Shown one piece after another: positions 45,501 through 52,862 of a stretch of 58,966 nucleotides of DNA. Within the stretch, counting starts at the first letter, position 1. Every line of letters starts with the position of its first letter. Below the pieces are notes generated by a model. That model was not told the origin of the DNA. It was given only the letters and a program-made list of their open reading frames with translations, and did not search any database. Source of the DNA: Methanobacteriota archaeon (GTDB taxonomy: Archaea > Thermoplasmatota > Poseidoniia > Poseidoniales > Thalassarchaeaceae); NCBI GenBank assembly GCA_002722735.1, contig PBMR01000012.1, forward strand, positions 1-58,966, given 5' to 3'. Both the position numbers and the translations under genes were made by a program.

Positions 45501-46830
45501 CGAGTCCGATGTTCTGAGTTCACTCGCTTGGCGCCTCGACAACCAACTCAGCGCCGTTCCAGAAAGTGCCGAGGACCTCACGTCCCCGATAGTCGAGACC
45601 ATTGGGACTTCCCTCTACTTGGGACAAGGTGATGAGTTCTCATTCACTGGAGCGGTCTACCATGTGGGTTCGGGACTTAGGCTGGAGGAGGTGCCTTCCG
45701 ATCTTACAGTTCAGATCGCTATGGTTTACGGGACTGAGAATAGGGTTTCCTACGCTGAGGTCCAATCCAATGGCTCCTTCACCGCATCAATGCTACTTCC
45801 CGAAAGACCCCCACTGAATCCCACGATGACTCTGACAACCTCATTGTTGAACACACCCGGAGAATCCACCTCGGTCGACAACTCAGATGCATCACTAACG
45901 GTGGATACGGCCTCTCCAACCGCGTTGTTCAACGTAGCTGAGTATCCAGACTCCTCCCTCACCATTATCGAGACGCACGAGATTGACGACATTCCGGTCA
46001 CGGTGACTATCCTCGAGGAAATTGGGATGATTGACGGCCCATTGCAGGTCTCCTGGGAGTTCCAGAGGGGCGGTCAGTTGATTGCAGGAACTGAGAGTAC
46101 AGGGGAGCTTTCCTGGATTTCGAGCAGCGATGGAAAGCATGTGTACCGGAGCCAAATGGACTTCTCACCCAACGTTGAGATGCAATTTGAGAACGGCGAC
46201 AGGATCGCCTTCTGGATTACCTCCACGGACAAGGCAGGGAACCCCGTCATCGGACTTGGGGGCCCTGACTCGCCTAGGATGCCTACGCTCAGAGTAGTCG
46301 AGTTCCTCGGCCAGTACACGAGGGAGGTGGTAACTCCGACCAAGACGCCGTACGTCGGGGAGGTCCTGACGATCGTGACCTACTGGGAGAACCCGGGAAA
46401 GCTGGATGGGGCCATTGAAGTTGGCTTGTACGAGCAGACGACGGATGGGGGTTGGCAACCAACTAGATCCACTATGCTCTACGGAGACGTCGAAATCTAC
46501 CTTCCCCCCGAGAGCTCAAGCATCAAGGCGCAGTTCGAGTACGAGACTTGGCAGGAGGGACAACCCCTCCTCGTTCTCGTGGTGAATGGGGACTTCGAAA
46601 ATGCCAATTACGTGAATGTCGAAATCACGGGAATTATCGTCGAGAGTACAGCCACTGTAGACCAAGGAGGTAGTATCGGGTCGTTTTGGATTATCGGGGG
46701 CCTGTTGCTCATCATCTCCTTGATGGCCCTAGCTTTCTACATCATCCAGAGTCGTGGGGAGGACTACTACTATGACGACGAGGATTGGGACTACGGCGAC
46801 GAGGGTGACGACGAAAGCGAACAGACTTAG
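39583..46830 (+). CDS. Giant cell-surface protein with repeat domains and C-terminal anchor
   Basis: This 2,415-residue protein has a clear signal peptide (GVLALLMILTPLTSA) and one membrane span near the C-terminus (FWIIGGLLLIISLMALAFYI), followed by an acidic Tyr/Asp/Glu tail. Near residues 145-180 and 365-395 are two copies of a short Cys-bounded repeat of the form CxxxGxxxxxGxDxDxxxxLDAxExxxTLYxC, like the DUF7151-type module. Between them are about four short repeats with the phrase dSGSGYT or DGGSNYT followed by hydrophobic strands. The remaining 2,000 residues are beta-sandwich domains rich in Asn, Ser, Gly and Thr, several with the lectin-like 'FRFQIWTH...GWFLDNIRF' or 'GWFIDNAGVRI' motif. 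An adhesin, matrix or carbohydrate-binding role is likely but not proved. The leaderless ATG at 39583 follows a TATA box. Confidence 0.9.
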   Translation: MPTNRSRLAGVLALLMILTPLTSADVSPWAGPDVVSSDGDATVVTAFRLPGNSTVMDGWLHVTNTPLATSTDSGIVWDEIDLDSGYMLGSELNSDGHLMLQDDGTRSNVSDFNVGEIQVTLNSAYKYSPGWRHVFVKAEVANLSACGGDHGTYLSHGFDDDFDQSLDAEETVETLYYCDTFANGDSVTSLTINSSGDGYAVGNLSGQPAQGDNGSGFSGSYIISSGIESITVDDGGTNYDINDTMVIQCQTPCGSGAAASIASVDSNGTILSISVDDSGSGYTPDNNIGIGFQQGSSGHGASLSEQLGSSGPIHSAEISDGGSNYTSPPTIVISDSSGSGGLITATLGAHYEYNVDVTSVAAGGDCPEAGYEVTSGLDVDGNRNLDASEIEETLYLCHQSKIWQATTFSDLNGSIYGDEQTLAHGVVPSSAHQGVVAAGTFPGSPVPAGTESYLLIPSVSVPRSEYINGYTLKFHHWYHLDSNASGGGDGAWVEYRTESQGEWGNWTYIEPEGGYPSTMSTDAPTPNGATTPVPVFASPTYSGWVESNVSLSSIGGIEDADELQFRFQIWTHPNASNERPGWFLDNIRFNNDGVYVGVWHHGCYTLTAPSCQYSSDAYGSLERTIDLSGTNSTSKIEVDMEWDLEGSSYDNACVELSLGSGWADISSSTSDTTADCSARSGPIPGNGYTAANGVSYTDQSYDFRTVSMDIPSGFQDQSSVDFRIVVDTNACCTGYGGSYPSDNREGLTLSEIRVVDHNGNVLFIDGIDNSSTMSHSGLPDAQGSPSPDDWGFFTLLKGQQSSSRNFEDANANAPTVSDADGWSRATTMNSGSCTDDKCKFTLNRVTQNSGPPSTSSFPYAYGIGFSGNYQSYITEARLISPWYDISANGTSYLTFDHWSCSEVSWDGGAVFIKVNNGSWQHFDPGNWYTSNIYTGAGHNLAGKSAFGTDHCTGTASSGTWTSNSDMTNMVASLANYRNDSVRFKFAFGSDAIWSLAGWFIDNAGVRIANYGEMGHWLSPPIPISSASKFNLGFIDIDAEMVDGAWIRGSILESDTGNAIPGFSNLSFPISLAGIDAQANPDIRLKIHMMTDDPEVSPLLRQVYIGGDRILSAGSGYNGWDYSSGIEVIDDLLNATVISGTIVSDYTHSSRPIKSVTIKGNISSGVVVTITDAQGNSLGSTSRLGTIEFSTPQTGYGASVSLPTNGWIDVLRISSKFADPASNPSIDILNDGSSEWGFPLNDGYGHFGWQSLFSTPDNQHARSITLDLDGSNSETLFVRIPDSASVTSGLITISPDADGFEAPVFLSVAGSSVTGGSGNSPFLSQLSQGQISGIGLMSASHTDSDTGRQWLEVPIEVSSGSAQTVSLTSMGIGYLIFENVSGLGPSIASYHETHTSDDPPPEELAIPLSVTSDYGSITIDGSVIYDYMIVNREFSVPNTLYPDGEMIEIVTSHHHLYGNANIADISLTGTASDGNSLSFHVQNTADGLWGSGILFSQSSGSELAPLDEGMSFIEESTHSDGYTDIVVHWFFEVGWNWDDVDTIFWQARAYDDTGETFRTASARSGESGKNAIENDLQIDSFTVRDQQGRLISNIYDTVFYPFHILEGGELNISGTVRFQDSTDTRPGASDYSVALNLSSSVYFLQSGDDGTFSGVVTSPSGISDMLLSPIMISVGPQGASGAQDVTGMPPSIEVAVDTSPPVAGPLEVNTPVGLQNVDGMVVDPTTPFSPYITISEYEARGELLTLRYWRTGVDDSNDDDIPDEEEYQSQDMILSAGLTGQQQVHFSGIDVSALNNEPIYLYIEGTDWAGLSFQDGGTGGGFGAQNAWARVEVAVDEPTEFAGIGIGTGSGANSAFDLDRLTQDSIDYYLVPGKIHTFSVRIDEPNGFHTIDNITVMLCGYGENLGMLSYAPYSETLWSPDDSMLTPISAQTEQVAGSVTELQLGFILSWDFPFTVDDYDCKPRVTVEDNLVSIESDVLSSLAWRLDNQLSAVPESAEDLTSPIVETIGTSLYLGQGDEFSFTGAVYHVGSGLRLEEVPSDLTVQIAMVYGTENRVSYAEVQSNGSFTASMLLPERPPLNPTMTLTTSLLNTPGESTSVDNSDASLTVDTASPTALFNVAEYPDSSLTIIETHEIDDIPVTVTILEEIGMIDGPLQVSWEFQRGGQLIAGTESTGELSWISSSDGKHVYRSQMDFSPNVEMQFENGDRIAFWITSTDKAGNPVIGLGGPDSPRMPTLRVVEFLGQYTREVVTPTKTPYVGEVLTIVTYWENPGKLDGAIEVGLYEQTTDGGWQPTRSTMLYGDVEIYLPPESSSIKAQFEYETWQEGQPLLVLVVNGDFENANYVNVEITGIIVESTATVDQGGSIGSFWIIGGLLLIISLMALAFYIIQSRGEDYYYDDEDWDYGDEGDDESEQT

Positions 46831-46888
46831 CCCCGACCCGTTATCGAACTGAAATAAGTCGCTTCTAGCACTGGGCCGCGCCTCTCTT

Positions 46889-46897
46889 GTTTATAGG
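46889..46897 (+). promoter_or_regulatory. TATA box upstream of the 57-residue coiled-coil gene
   Basis: GTTTATAGG predicts a transcript start near 46919, about 20 bases before the small gene's ATG at 46939. Confidence 0.45.
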
Positions 46898-46938
46898 CCA
46901 CAGATATCGCCTGATTGCTGGGGAAGTGATTCCTCGGG

Positions 46939-47112
46939 ATGGGGTGCGCAGTGTCGGAGATTGCAAAGGTAGAGGAATTGCGGCTGGAGTTGGAGGAGTT
47001 GAGGGTGCTGGTGAACACCCTTCTGACAATAATTATGGAAGAGGCTGATGGCATTCATTCCGGTACGGCACCATCGGTTCCCGGACACCCAAAGCGCGGC
47101 TATTCGATGTGA
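46939..47112 (+). CDS. Small acidic coiled-coil protein (57 residues)
   Basis: The ORF codes for MGCAVSEIAKVEELRLELEE followed by LRVLVNTLLTIIMEEADG and a flexible tail. Residues about 6-38 form a strong heptad-type helix with Leu/Val at a and d positions. Support for its being real: a good TATA box at 46889-46897; a stop that directly abuts the stop of the convergent glycosylase gene (47112/47113), as is common for real genes in this window; and a heptad pattern too regular for chance. A GTG at 46951 is an alternative start. The function is unknown; a small oligomer or a partner protein is plausible. It is shorter than common gene-calling cut-offs. Confidence 0.6.
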   Translation: MGCAVSEIAKVEELRLELEELRVLVNTLLTIIMEEADGIHSGTAPSVPGHPKRGYSM

Positions 47113-47760
47113 TCAGTACCGCACAGGCTCGGGGTCACTGCTTCTCCAGAGGTACCATGTCGCCACGGTCCTGTAGGGCTTCCATGGCCCTGCAATAACC
47201 ATCAGTTCAGACTCCGACAGTGCGTTGCCCTGGTTGTAGTGACGTTCGATGGATCTGATAATCCCGATGTCAGAGACGGGAAAAACATCCGGCCTGAGCA
47301 GGGAGAATATCATTATCATCTCGGCAGTCCAAACCCCAACCCCTCTCAATGACACCAATTTTCTGGTCACTTCCTCGTCACTGAGTCCACTCCATTCGAT
47401 ATAACCGAAGCCCGCCTGCCAGGACTCTGCGATTCCTGCAATATACTCGGACTTCCTCCCTGAGAGCCCGCAAGCAAGCAAGTCCTCGTGATTCACTCCT
47501 TGGATGCTTTCCGGTCTCACGGGCCCAAGGAGGCCCTCGAGCCTCCTCCAAATCGAGTCCGCAGCCCTCGATGAGATCTGCTGACCGACGATCGATCTTA
47601 CGAGGGTGAGGAAGACATTACCCCTCGATGACAGGGGGGGCCCCTCATTACCCTCGATCAGACGAGACAGTACCCTGTCCACCTCAGATAGGTGTTCCTT
47701 CCCCCCCTCCCAGTAATCCGGACATTGCATCCCTAAGTTCACACATCTCGATACCCCCAT
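47113..47760 (-). CDS. DNA-3-methyladenine glycosylase (AlkA-type, HhH-GPD)
   Basis: This is a base-excision repair enzyme removing alkylated bases. The HhH-GPD core is clear: FLTLVRSIVGQQISSRAAD at the start of the domain, the helix-hairpin-helix LVSLRGVGVWTAEMIMIF (136-153) and the catalytic aspartate D164 in VFPVSDIGI. At 215 residues it is the compact form, lacking the N-terminal beta domain of E. coli AlkA. The ATG at 47760 is used; the ATG at 47730 (MQCPDYWEGG) is equally close to the family start. No iron-sulfur Cys cluster is visible, so it is not a Nth/MutY type. It is convergent with the small coiled-coil gene. Confidence 0.88.
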   Translation of the reverse strand: MGVSRCVNLGMQCPDYWEGGKEHLSEVDRVLSRLIEGNEGPPLSSRGNVFLTLVRSIVGQQISSRAADSIWRRLEGLLGPVRPESIQGVNHEDLLACGLSGRKSEYIAGIAESWQAGFGYIEWSGLSDEEVTRKLVSLRGVGVWTAEMIMIFSLLRPDVFPVSDIGIIRSIERHYNQGNALSESELMVIAGPWKPYRTVATWYLWRSSDPEPVRY

Positions 47761-47791
47761 AGTTCAAGACTTCTGGCTTTGTCCCGTCGCC

Positions 47792-48355
47792 GTGGACCTG
47801 AAGGGAATGAGCATTGAACAGTGGCTATTTGCCGGTGCTGCAGCTACCACCGTTGCCTTCTTCCTCCTTGCCGTCTATTCTCCTGGAACCTTCGAACCTG
47901 ACCCCGATTGGAGCGCCTCAGACGGCTGTATTGGGGGCTTGGAACACGACGACTCCGGGATTTCCCATCACTACCACTCGACACTGAAGATGTCCGTGGA
48001 TGATCAGCATTACGCAATTCCTCCCAATACCGGGATTGACCAAGCGGGTTGCAGAGAGGGAATGAGATGGATACATGTGCACAATTCAGCGGATACCGGA
48101 TTTACCACCCTGCACATCGAGACGTCCGAGAGGCTCAACGTTCCGCTGGGCTCTTTCTTCGAGATTTGGGGGAGGGAAGGTGGGCCCGGGATGACCGTTG
48201 ACCGGAACTTCGACATCAATCGCAACGGCATCTCCGATTGGGACGAGTATGAGATTACCATGCTTGTCAACGGCGATGAGAGCACGAATTACGAGTCCTT
48301 CATAATGGAGGAGGATCGGACGGACCAGATCGAACTAATATTCACATCGAAGTGA
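47792..48355 (+). CDS. Membrane-anchored His-rich secreted protein with an EF-hand-like insert
   Basis: This 187-residue protein has an N-terminal membrane segment (FAGAAATTVAFFLLAVY) with the rest outside. The outer domain shows HHYHSTLKMSVDDQHYAIPP, then WIHVHNSADTGFTTLHIE and LGSFFEIWG. I recall this order of His clusters, an 'IPxNxGI' phrase, a 'WxHxH' phrase and an 'FFxIWG' phrase from an unnamed conserved family of secreted proteins; the clustered His residues suggest metal binding. The segment DINRNGISDWDEYE looks like a Ca-binding loop. The GTG at 47792 or the ATG at 47807 may be the start. It abuts the convergent rtcB gene (48355/48356). Confidence 0.75.
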   Translation: MDLKGMSIEQWLFAGAAATTVAFFLLAVYSPGTFEPDPDWSASDGCIGGLEHDDSGISHHYHSTLKMSVDDQHYAIPPNTGIDQAGCREGMRWIHVHNSADTGFTTLHIETSERLNVPLGSFFEIWGREGGPGMTVDRNFDINRNGISDWDEYEITMLVNGDESTNYESFIMEEDRTDQIELIFTSK

Positions 48356-49825
48356 TCAGCCTTTGATTACCGCGAATGGCCTGAGTCTGGCTACGGGACG
48401 CGCCAGCCCTGCATCGCCGGTCAGGCCGATAACCTCATCCACGTCCTTGTATGCCTCAGGAGCCTCCTCCGAGAGCATCCCAGGGGTCTTGGCACGGACG
48501 TACACCCCCTCTCCCTCGAGCCTCTCGACGAGTGACCGCGCATCGACGACCTTGCGAGCCGCAGTTCGCGACAATCTCCTACCTGCTCCATGGCATGAGG
48601 AGGAGAAGGCGTCGTTACTCCCCTCCTTGGGACCTGCGAGGACCCACGAGGCGGTGCCCATGTCACCCGGGACAAGGACAGGCTGACCTACTCCGGAGAA
48701 GCGGGATGCCAGCTCGGGATGATCTCCACCGAGGGCCCGCGTAGCTCCCTTCCTGTGCACGCAACACTTGCAGTTGGAACCATGGACGCGGTGCTCCTCG
48801 ACTTTGGCAATATTGTGACTGACGTCGTAAATCACCTCCAGGTCCCCATCCGCGCCAGCGATGCCTCTCAGGGTCTCGCGCAACCTCTGGGTGAGTGCCG
48901 ATCGGTTCGCGAAGGCGAAGTTTCCCGCTGCCCGCATGGCATCCAGATACGACTCCCCCTCCCTGCTGTGTATGGGTGCCGACGCCAGTTGCCGGTCAGC
49001 GGTTCGGAATCCCCATTCCTCACAGAACCAACCATCATCTGAACGCTCGTATCTCGACTCTATTGTCGAAACATGCTCCGAGCATACTTGGTGCCCCAGT
49101 CCTCTAGAGCCAGTGTGTATCATCGCTGTGACCTGGCCCTCCCGAAGGCCGAAGGCCGAGGCGGCGGCGGCGTCCACCACCCTGTCAACTATCTGGAGTT
49201 CAAGGAAGTGGTTTCCGGATCCAAGTGTTCCCAGTGACGTTGAACCACGCTTCTCGGCACGCGCTCCAACCTCGTGGTTTTTACTGTCGAGCCTGCCGTT
49301 AGACTCGATTGCCGAGAGGTCCCTAGCCTCCCCCCATCCCAGTTCTACTGCGGCTTTGGCACCCTCAGAGAGAACCGACTCCATATTGGTTGGGTCAAGG
49401 TGAATCCCACCCTTGCGTGTAGCACCGGCTGGAATGCTGCGTGATAGGGAAGATGCGAGGTTTTTACCATCTATTTCTGACGCCTCTATGTCAACAGCAC
49501 AAAGACGGACTCCGCAATTGATGTCGAAACCCACGCCACCGGGAGATATCGCCCCACCCTGATCGCCTTGTTCTATTCCCGTGGCGACCACCCCACCGAT
49601 TGGGAAGCCGTATCCAAAGTGCCAGTCAGCCATGGCCCAGGCCTCGCCTACTATGCCTGGGATAGAAGCCGTGTTGACGAGTTGGCCCGGCGAGCGATCA
49701 TCAGAGTGGCTTTCTAAATGCTGCTCGTCAGCAATCAGAATGGCATCGGTGAGCATCGAGCCATGTCGCTTTATTCGCATGCGAGCAGGGCCTGCTGACT
49801 CGAGGTGGTCTCTCCATCCAGTCAT
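48356..49825 (-). CDS. rtcB: tRNA-splicing ligase RtcB
   Basis: This GTP- and Mn-dependent RNA ligase joins tRNA exons after intron removal and repairs RNA. The core motifs are complete: PGGVGFDINCGVRL, GTLGSGNHFLELQ, MIHTGSRGLGHQV, YDVSHNIAKVE, CVHRKGATRA, PVLVPGDMGTASWVL and the histidine guanylylation motif SSCHGAGRRLSR. Length is 489 residues from the ATG at 49825; a GTG at 49876 is in frame but has no family-like sequence. Its partner archease is found about 7.5 kb away (57290). The gene is divergent from alaS with about 100 bases between the starts. Confidence 0.96.
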   Translation of the reverse strand: MTGWRDHLESAGPARMRIKRHGSMLTDAILIADEQHLESHSDDRSPGQLVNTASIPGIVGEAWAMADWHFGYGFPIGGVVATGIEQGDQGGAISPGGVGFDINCGVRLCAVDIEASEIDGKNLASSLSRSIPAGATRKGGIHLDPTNMESVLSEGAKAAVELGWGEARDLSAIESNGRLDSKNHEVGARAEKRGSTSLGTLGSGNHFLELQIVDRVVDAAAASAFGLREGQVTAMIHTGSRGLGHQVCSEHVSTIESRYERSDDGWFCEEWGFRTADRQLASAPIHSREGESYLDAMRAAGNFAFANRSALTQRLRETLRGIAGADGDLEVIYDVSHNIAKVEEHRVHGSNCKCCVHRKGATRALGGDHPELASRFSGVGQPVLVPGDMGTASWVLAGPKEGSNDAFSSSCHGAGRRLSRTAARKVVDARSLVERLEGEGVYVRAKTPGMLSEEAPEAYKDVDEVIGLTGDAGLARPVARLRPFAVIKG

Positions 49826-49928
49826 TTCGTCTTTAGTGGCAGACCTTCTCCTTTGAACGCACCGGGCCGCTTTCACGCATCGACTTCAAGACCGAACGAC
49901 CGATGGCAGAAGTACAGAGGTCGTTTGA

Positions 49929-52802
49929 GTGACGTTCGGCGAAATTCACATCCCCTTCTGGGAGGAGTCCGGGCATGTATGCAAGACCTGTAGGGTAACC
50001 GGAGCCCGTTTCTGGACCAGGGATGAGTCCCGCACGACTTGCGGCGATTCTACCTCGGATCCCTACACCTTCATCGGCAATCCGGTCATAGAGGGATTCC
50101 CGATGCGGGGAAGGGCCCTCAAGGACGCCATGAGGGAGGCCTTCCTCTGCTTCTTCGACAAGCACGGCCACACTCGTGTCGACCCATACCCAATCGTTGC
50201 CCGCTGGCGTGACGACATCCACCTGACAATCGCTAGCATTGCCGACTTCCAGCCCCATGTCACCAGCGGCCTAGTGCCTCCTCCTGCAAATCCCCTGGGA
50301 ATTAGCCAGCCGTGCATCAGGCTGACCGATGTAGCTGCAGTCGGTCGCTCTGGGCGACACCTGTCGACATTCGAGATGATGGCCCATCATGCTTTCAACA
50401 GGCCAAGGGACGGCGATGTCGTCTATTGGATCGACCAGTGCGTACGCTATTGCGACGAGATGCTAGTCGAGTCATTCGGCATTAGTCCTAGGGACCTGAC
50501 CTACGTCGAGAACCCATGGTCCGGAGGTGGCAATGCCGGACCGGCTTTGGAGGTGATAGTGGCCGGGCTCGAACTGGCCACTCTGGTCTTCATGAACCTC
50601 GAGGAGGATGAGGATGGTGACGTCGAAATCAAGGGTTTGAGGTACAAGGAGATGGACCTGCAGATAATTGACACAGGATACGGCCTCGAGAGGTTCTGCT
50701 GGGCGGCGGCTGGCACCCCGACAATCTACGAGGCAATCTACCCCGAGTCAGTGGCATGGCTCAAGGAGATTAGCGGCTTTGACTCTATGCTCTCATCCTT
50801 GGGTATCGGAGTCGATATCGACTCCTTGCTCGGAGAGCTTTCGAGACTTGCTGGGATACTCAACATAGATGTCGGCACAGATGCGGACGCCCTATACGAC
50901 GAGCTTATCAGTAGGCTGTCCGAGACAGGAATGGATCTTTCTGTAGACGAGTTGAAACGGGTCACTGACCCACTCTCCTCGATTTATGCAATCCCCGATC
51001 ACATGCATGCGCTGTGCAACATGCTTGGTGACGGCTTGGTACCCAGTAACTCCAAGGCCGGCTACCTCGCACGGATGCTTGCTCGCCGCGTCTGTCGGAT
51101 GAAGGACGGCATAGGGGCCTCGGCAAGCCTTGCCGAATTGGCCTCCCGCCATATCGATGCCCATCTCGACATGGGTTCGTTCATGCAGACTCGCGAGGGT
51201 GTGCTAAGGATTCTGGAACTTGAGGAGACGCGATATTACGGCATGCTGAGGAAGGGCGAGGCAGCTGTGCGCACCGCTCTCAAGTCGCTTCCGAAGGATG
51301 CTGCTGAGGTACCCGACGAAACACTGTTCCGCCTTGCTGAAGAGAGGGGCCTCAATCCCGATATGGTCGTCTCGATAGCACACGGACTCGGCTGGCATTC
51401 ATTGTTCGTCCGCGTGGGTTTCGCAGCGGATTTGGCTGCCCGCAATGCCCAGTTGACGAAGGCTGCGGCTAGGAGGGAGACCAGAGAGCGCGTTTTCAAT
51501 CTCACAGGGCTGCCGGCGACCTCACCCGATTACTATGCCGACACCAATGCCACTGAGTTCACAGCCGAGGTTTTACTTTGTACCTCACTTTCGCGCGATG
51601 CAGTAGAGTTGCTGAATCTCTCTAGCGAGGTACGTGGCGTACCTACGCACGCGGTCATTCTCGATCGTACTCTGTTTTATCCCGAGGGCGGTGGACAATT
51701 GGGCGACCAAGGCATACTGACTCAGAACGGCTCGGTCGCAGATGTGGTTGACACCCGAGTCGAGAACGGCGTGATAATTCACCTCACCCAGTCTCCTCTG
51801 GAGAGTGGCCCCCTTAGTGGGATTGTGGATTGGGAGCGCCGCAGGCAACTGATGGACCATCACACGGCAATCCATATTGTCGGCGGATCTGCTAGGGAGG
51901 TTCTGGGACCTCATGTGTGGCAGGCCGGGTCCAACAAGGGCGCTCGCTACGCTAGGCTGGATATCACTCACCATTCCAGGCTCAGTAGGGGTGATCTTGA
52001 CACAATCGAGGACAGGGCCAACGAAATCGTCGAGGCCAACCCACCAATCGAGAAACTGGCTATGGACAGGGCGGAAGCAGATTCTACATTTGGCTTCGGA
52101 ATATATCAGGGCGGCCCTCCCAAGCATGCCCAGATTCGAATCATCAAGATTGGAGACTACGACATCCAAGCCTGTGGGGGCACGCATCACGACGAGGCCG
52201 GCTCTGTTGGGGAGTTGCGCATCATTCGGGCGAGTCAAGTCCAAGACGGGGTGGAGCGTCTGCAGGTCGTGGCAGGTGAGACCGCGCGCGAGCACGCAAG
52301 GCGACAGGAGCGCCTGCTCAGCGAGGCAGCGGAGACTCTGGGGGTGCAGCCGGACGACCTGCCGCGTACCGTATCGCGCTTCTTCGAAGAGTGGAAGTCG
52401 CAACAGAAGAGGATTGAGTCACTTGAGGTCGAGATCGTAAGATTGCGAACCGGTGGTGGTGGCGATTCATCGGTTGAGAAGGACGGTGTCAGGTATGTGG
52501 TAATGGAATCGGGCGGAGATGCCAAGCAGATGATGGCGATGCTGGGAGAGCTGACACGTGACGCTTCGACGCCCACACTTGCAGTACTGGGAAGCCGTGA
52601 AGGCGGTGGAACACTCCTCGTCGCTTCTACTGAGGGGAGCGTCGCAGCAGAGAGGCACAACGCCGTGGACATCCTCGATGAAATTGCCAGTCACATCGGA
52701 GGGGGGGGTGGCGGCAGGCCCACCATCGCTCAGGGGGGTGGCTCCAAGCCCGAAGGCATTCCCGATGCTCTGGATGCTGCACGCTCCTTACTCGGGATTT
52801 GA
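49929..52802 (+). CDS. alaS: Alanyl-tRNA synthetase, archaeal type
   Basis: This enzyme charges tRNA-Ala. The archaeal N-terminal zinc region is visible (CKTCRVTGARFWTRDESRTT, then CGD), followed by the class II catalytic motifs (VARWRDDIHLTIASI; NPLGISQPCIRLTDV; RHLSTFEMMAHHAFN). Next come the tRNA-recognition helices and the editing domain with HHTAIHI and CGGTHH. The C-terminal coiled coil and DHHA1 domain end in GRPTIAQGGGSKPEG. Length is 957 residues. The start is GTG at 49929; an in-frame stop directly before it makes this the earliest possible start. It is followed by an aminotransferase gene 60 bases later on the same strand. Confidence 0.97.
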   Translation: MTFGEIHIPFWEESGHVCKTCRVTGARFWTRDESRTTCGDSTSDPYTFIGNPVIEGFPMRGRALKDAMREAFLCFFDKHGHTRVDPYPIVARWRDDIHLTIASIADFQPHVTSGLVPPPANPLGISQPCIRLTDVAAVGRSGRHLSTFEMMAHHAFNRPRDGDVVYWIDQCVRYCDEMLVESFGISPRDLTYVENPWSGGGNAGPALEVIVAGLELATLVFMNLEEDEDGDVEIKGLRYKEMDLQIIDTGYGLERFCWAAAGTPTIYEAIYPESVAWLKEISGFDSMLSSLGIGVDIDSLLGELSRLAGILNIDVGTDADALYDELISRLSETGMDLSVDELKRVTDPLSSIYAIPDHMHALCNMLGDGLVPSNSKAGYLARMLARRVCRMKDGIGASASLAELASRHIDAHLDMGSFMQTREGVLRILELEETRYYGMLRKGEAAVRTALKSLPKDAAEVPDETLFRLAEERGLNPDMVVSIAHGLGWHSLFVRVGFAADLAARNAQLTKAAARRETRERVFNLTGLPATSPDYYADTNATEFTAEVLLCTSLSRDAVELLNLSSEVRGVPTHAVILDRTLFYPEGGGQLGDQGILTQNGSVADVVDTRVENGVIIHLTQSPLESGPLSGIVDWERRRQLMDHHTAIHIVGGSAREVLGPHVWQAGSNKGARYARLDITHHSRLSRGDLDTIEDRANEIVEANPPIEKLAMDRAEADSTFGFGIYQGGPPKHAQIRIIKIGDYDIQACGGTHHDEAGSVGELRIIRASQVQDGVERLQVVAGETAREHARRQERLLSEAAETLGVQPDDLPRTVSRFFEEWKSQQKRIESLEVEIVRLRTGGGGDSSVEKDGVRYVVMESGGDAKQMMAMLGELTRDASTPTLAVLGSREGGGTLLVASTEGSVAAERHNAVDILDEIASHIGGGGGGRPTIAQGGGSKPEGIPDALDAARSLLGI

Positions 52803-52862
52803 GCAATCCCCATCCGTCGAATTGATGGCAGAGCCTCATCACGCTCGTACGTGGTCGAACAG

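Noticed and set aside
51585-52403. A 272-codon minus-strand ORF inside alaS
   Set aside because: alaS is unmistakable here, and the antisense frame has no family similarity.
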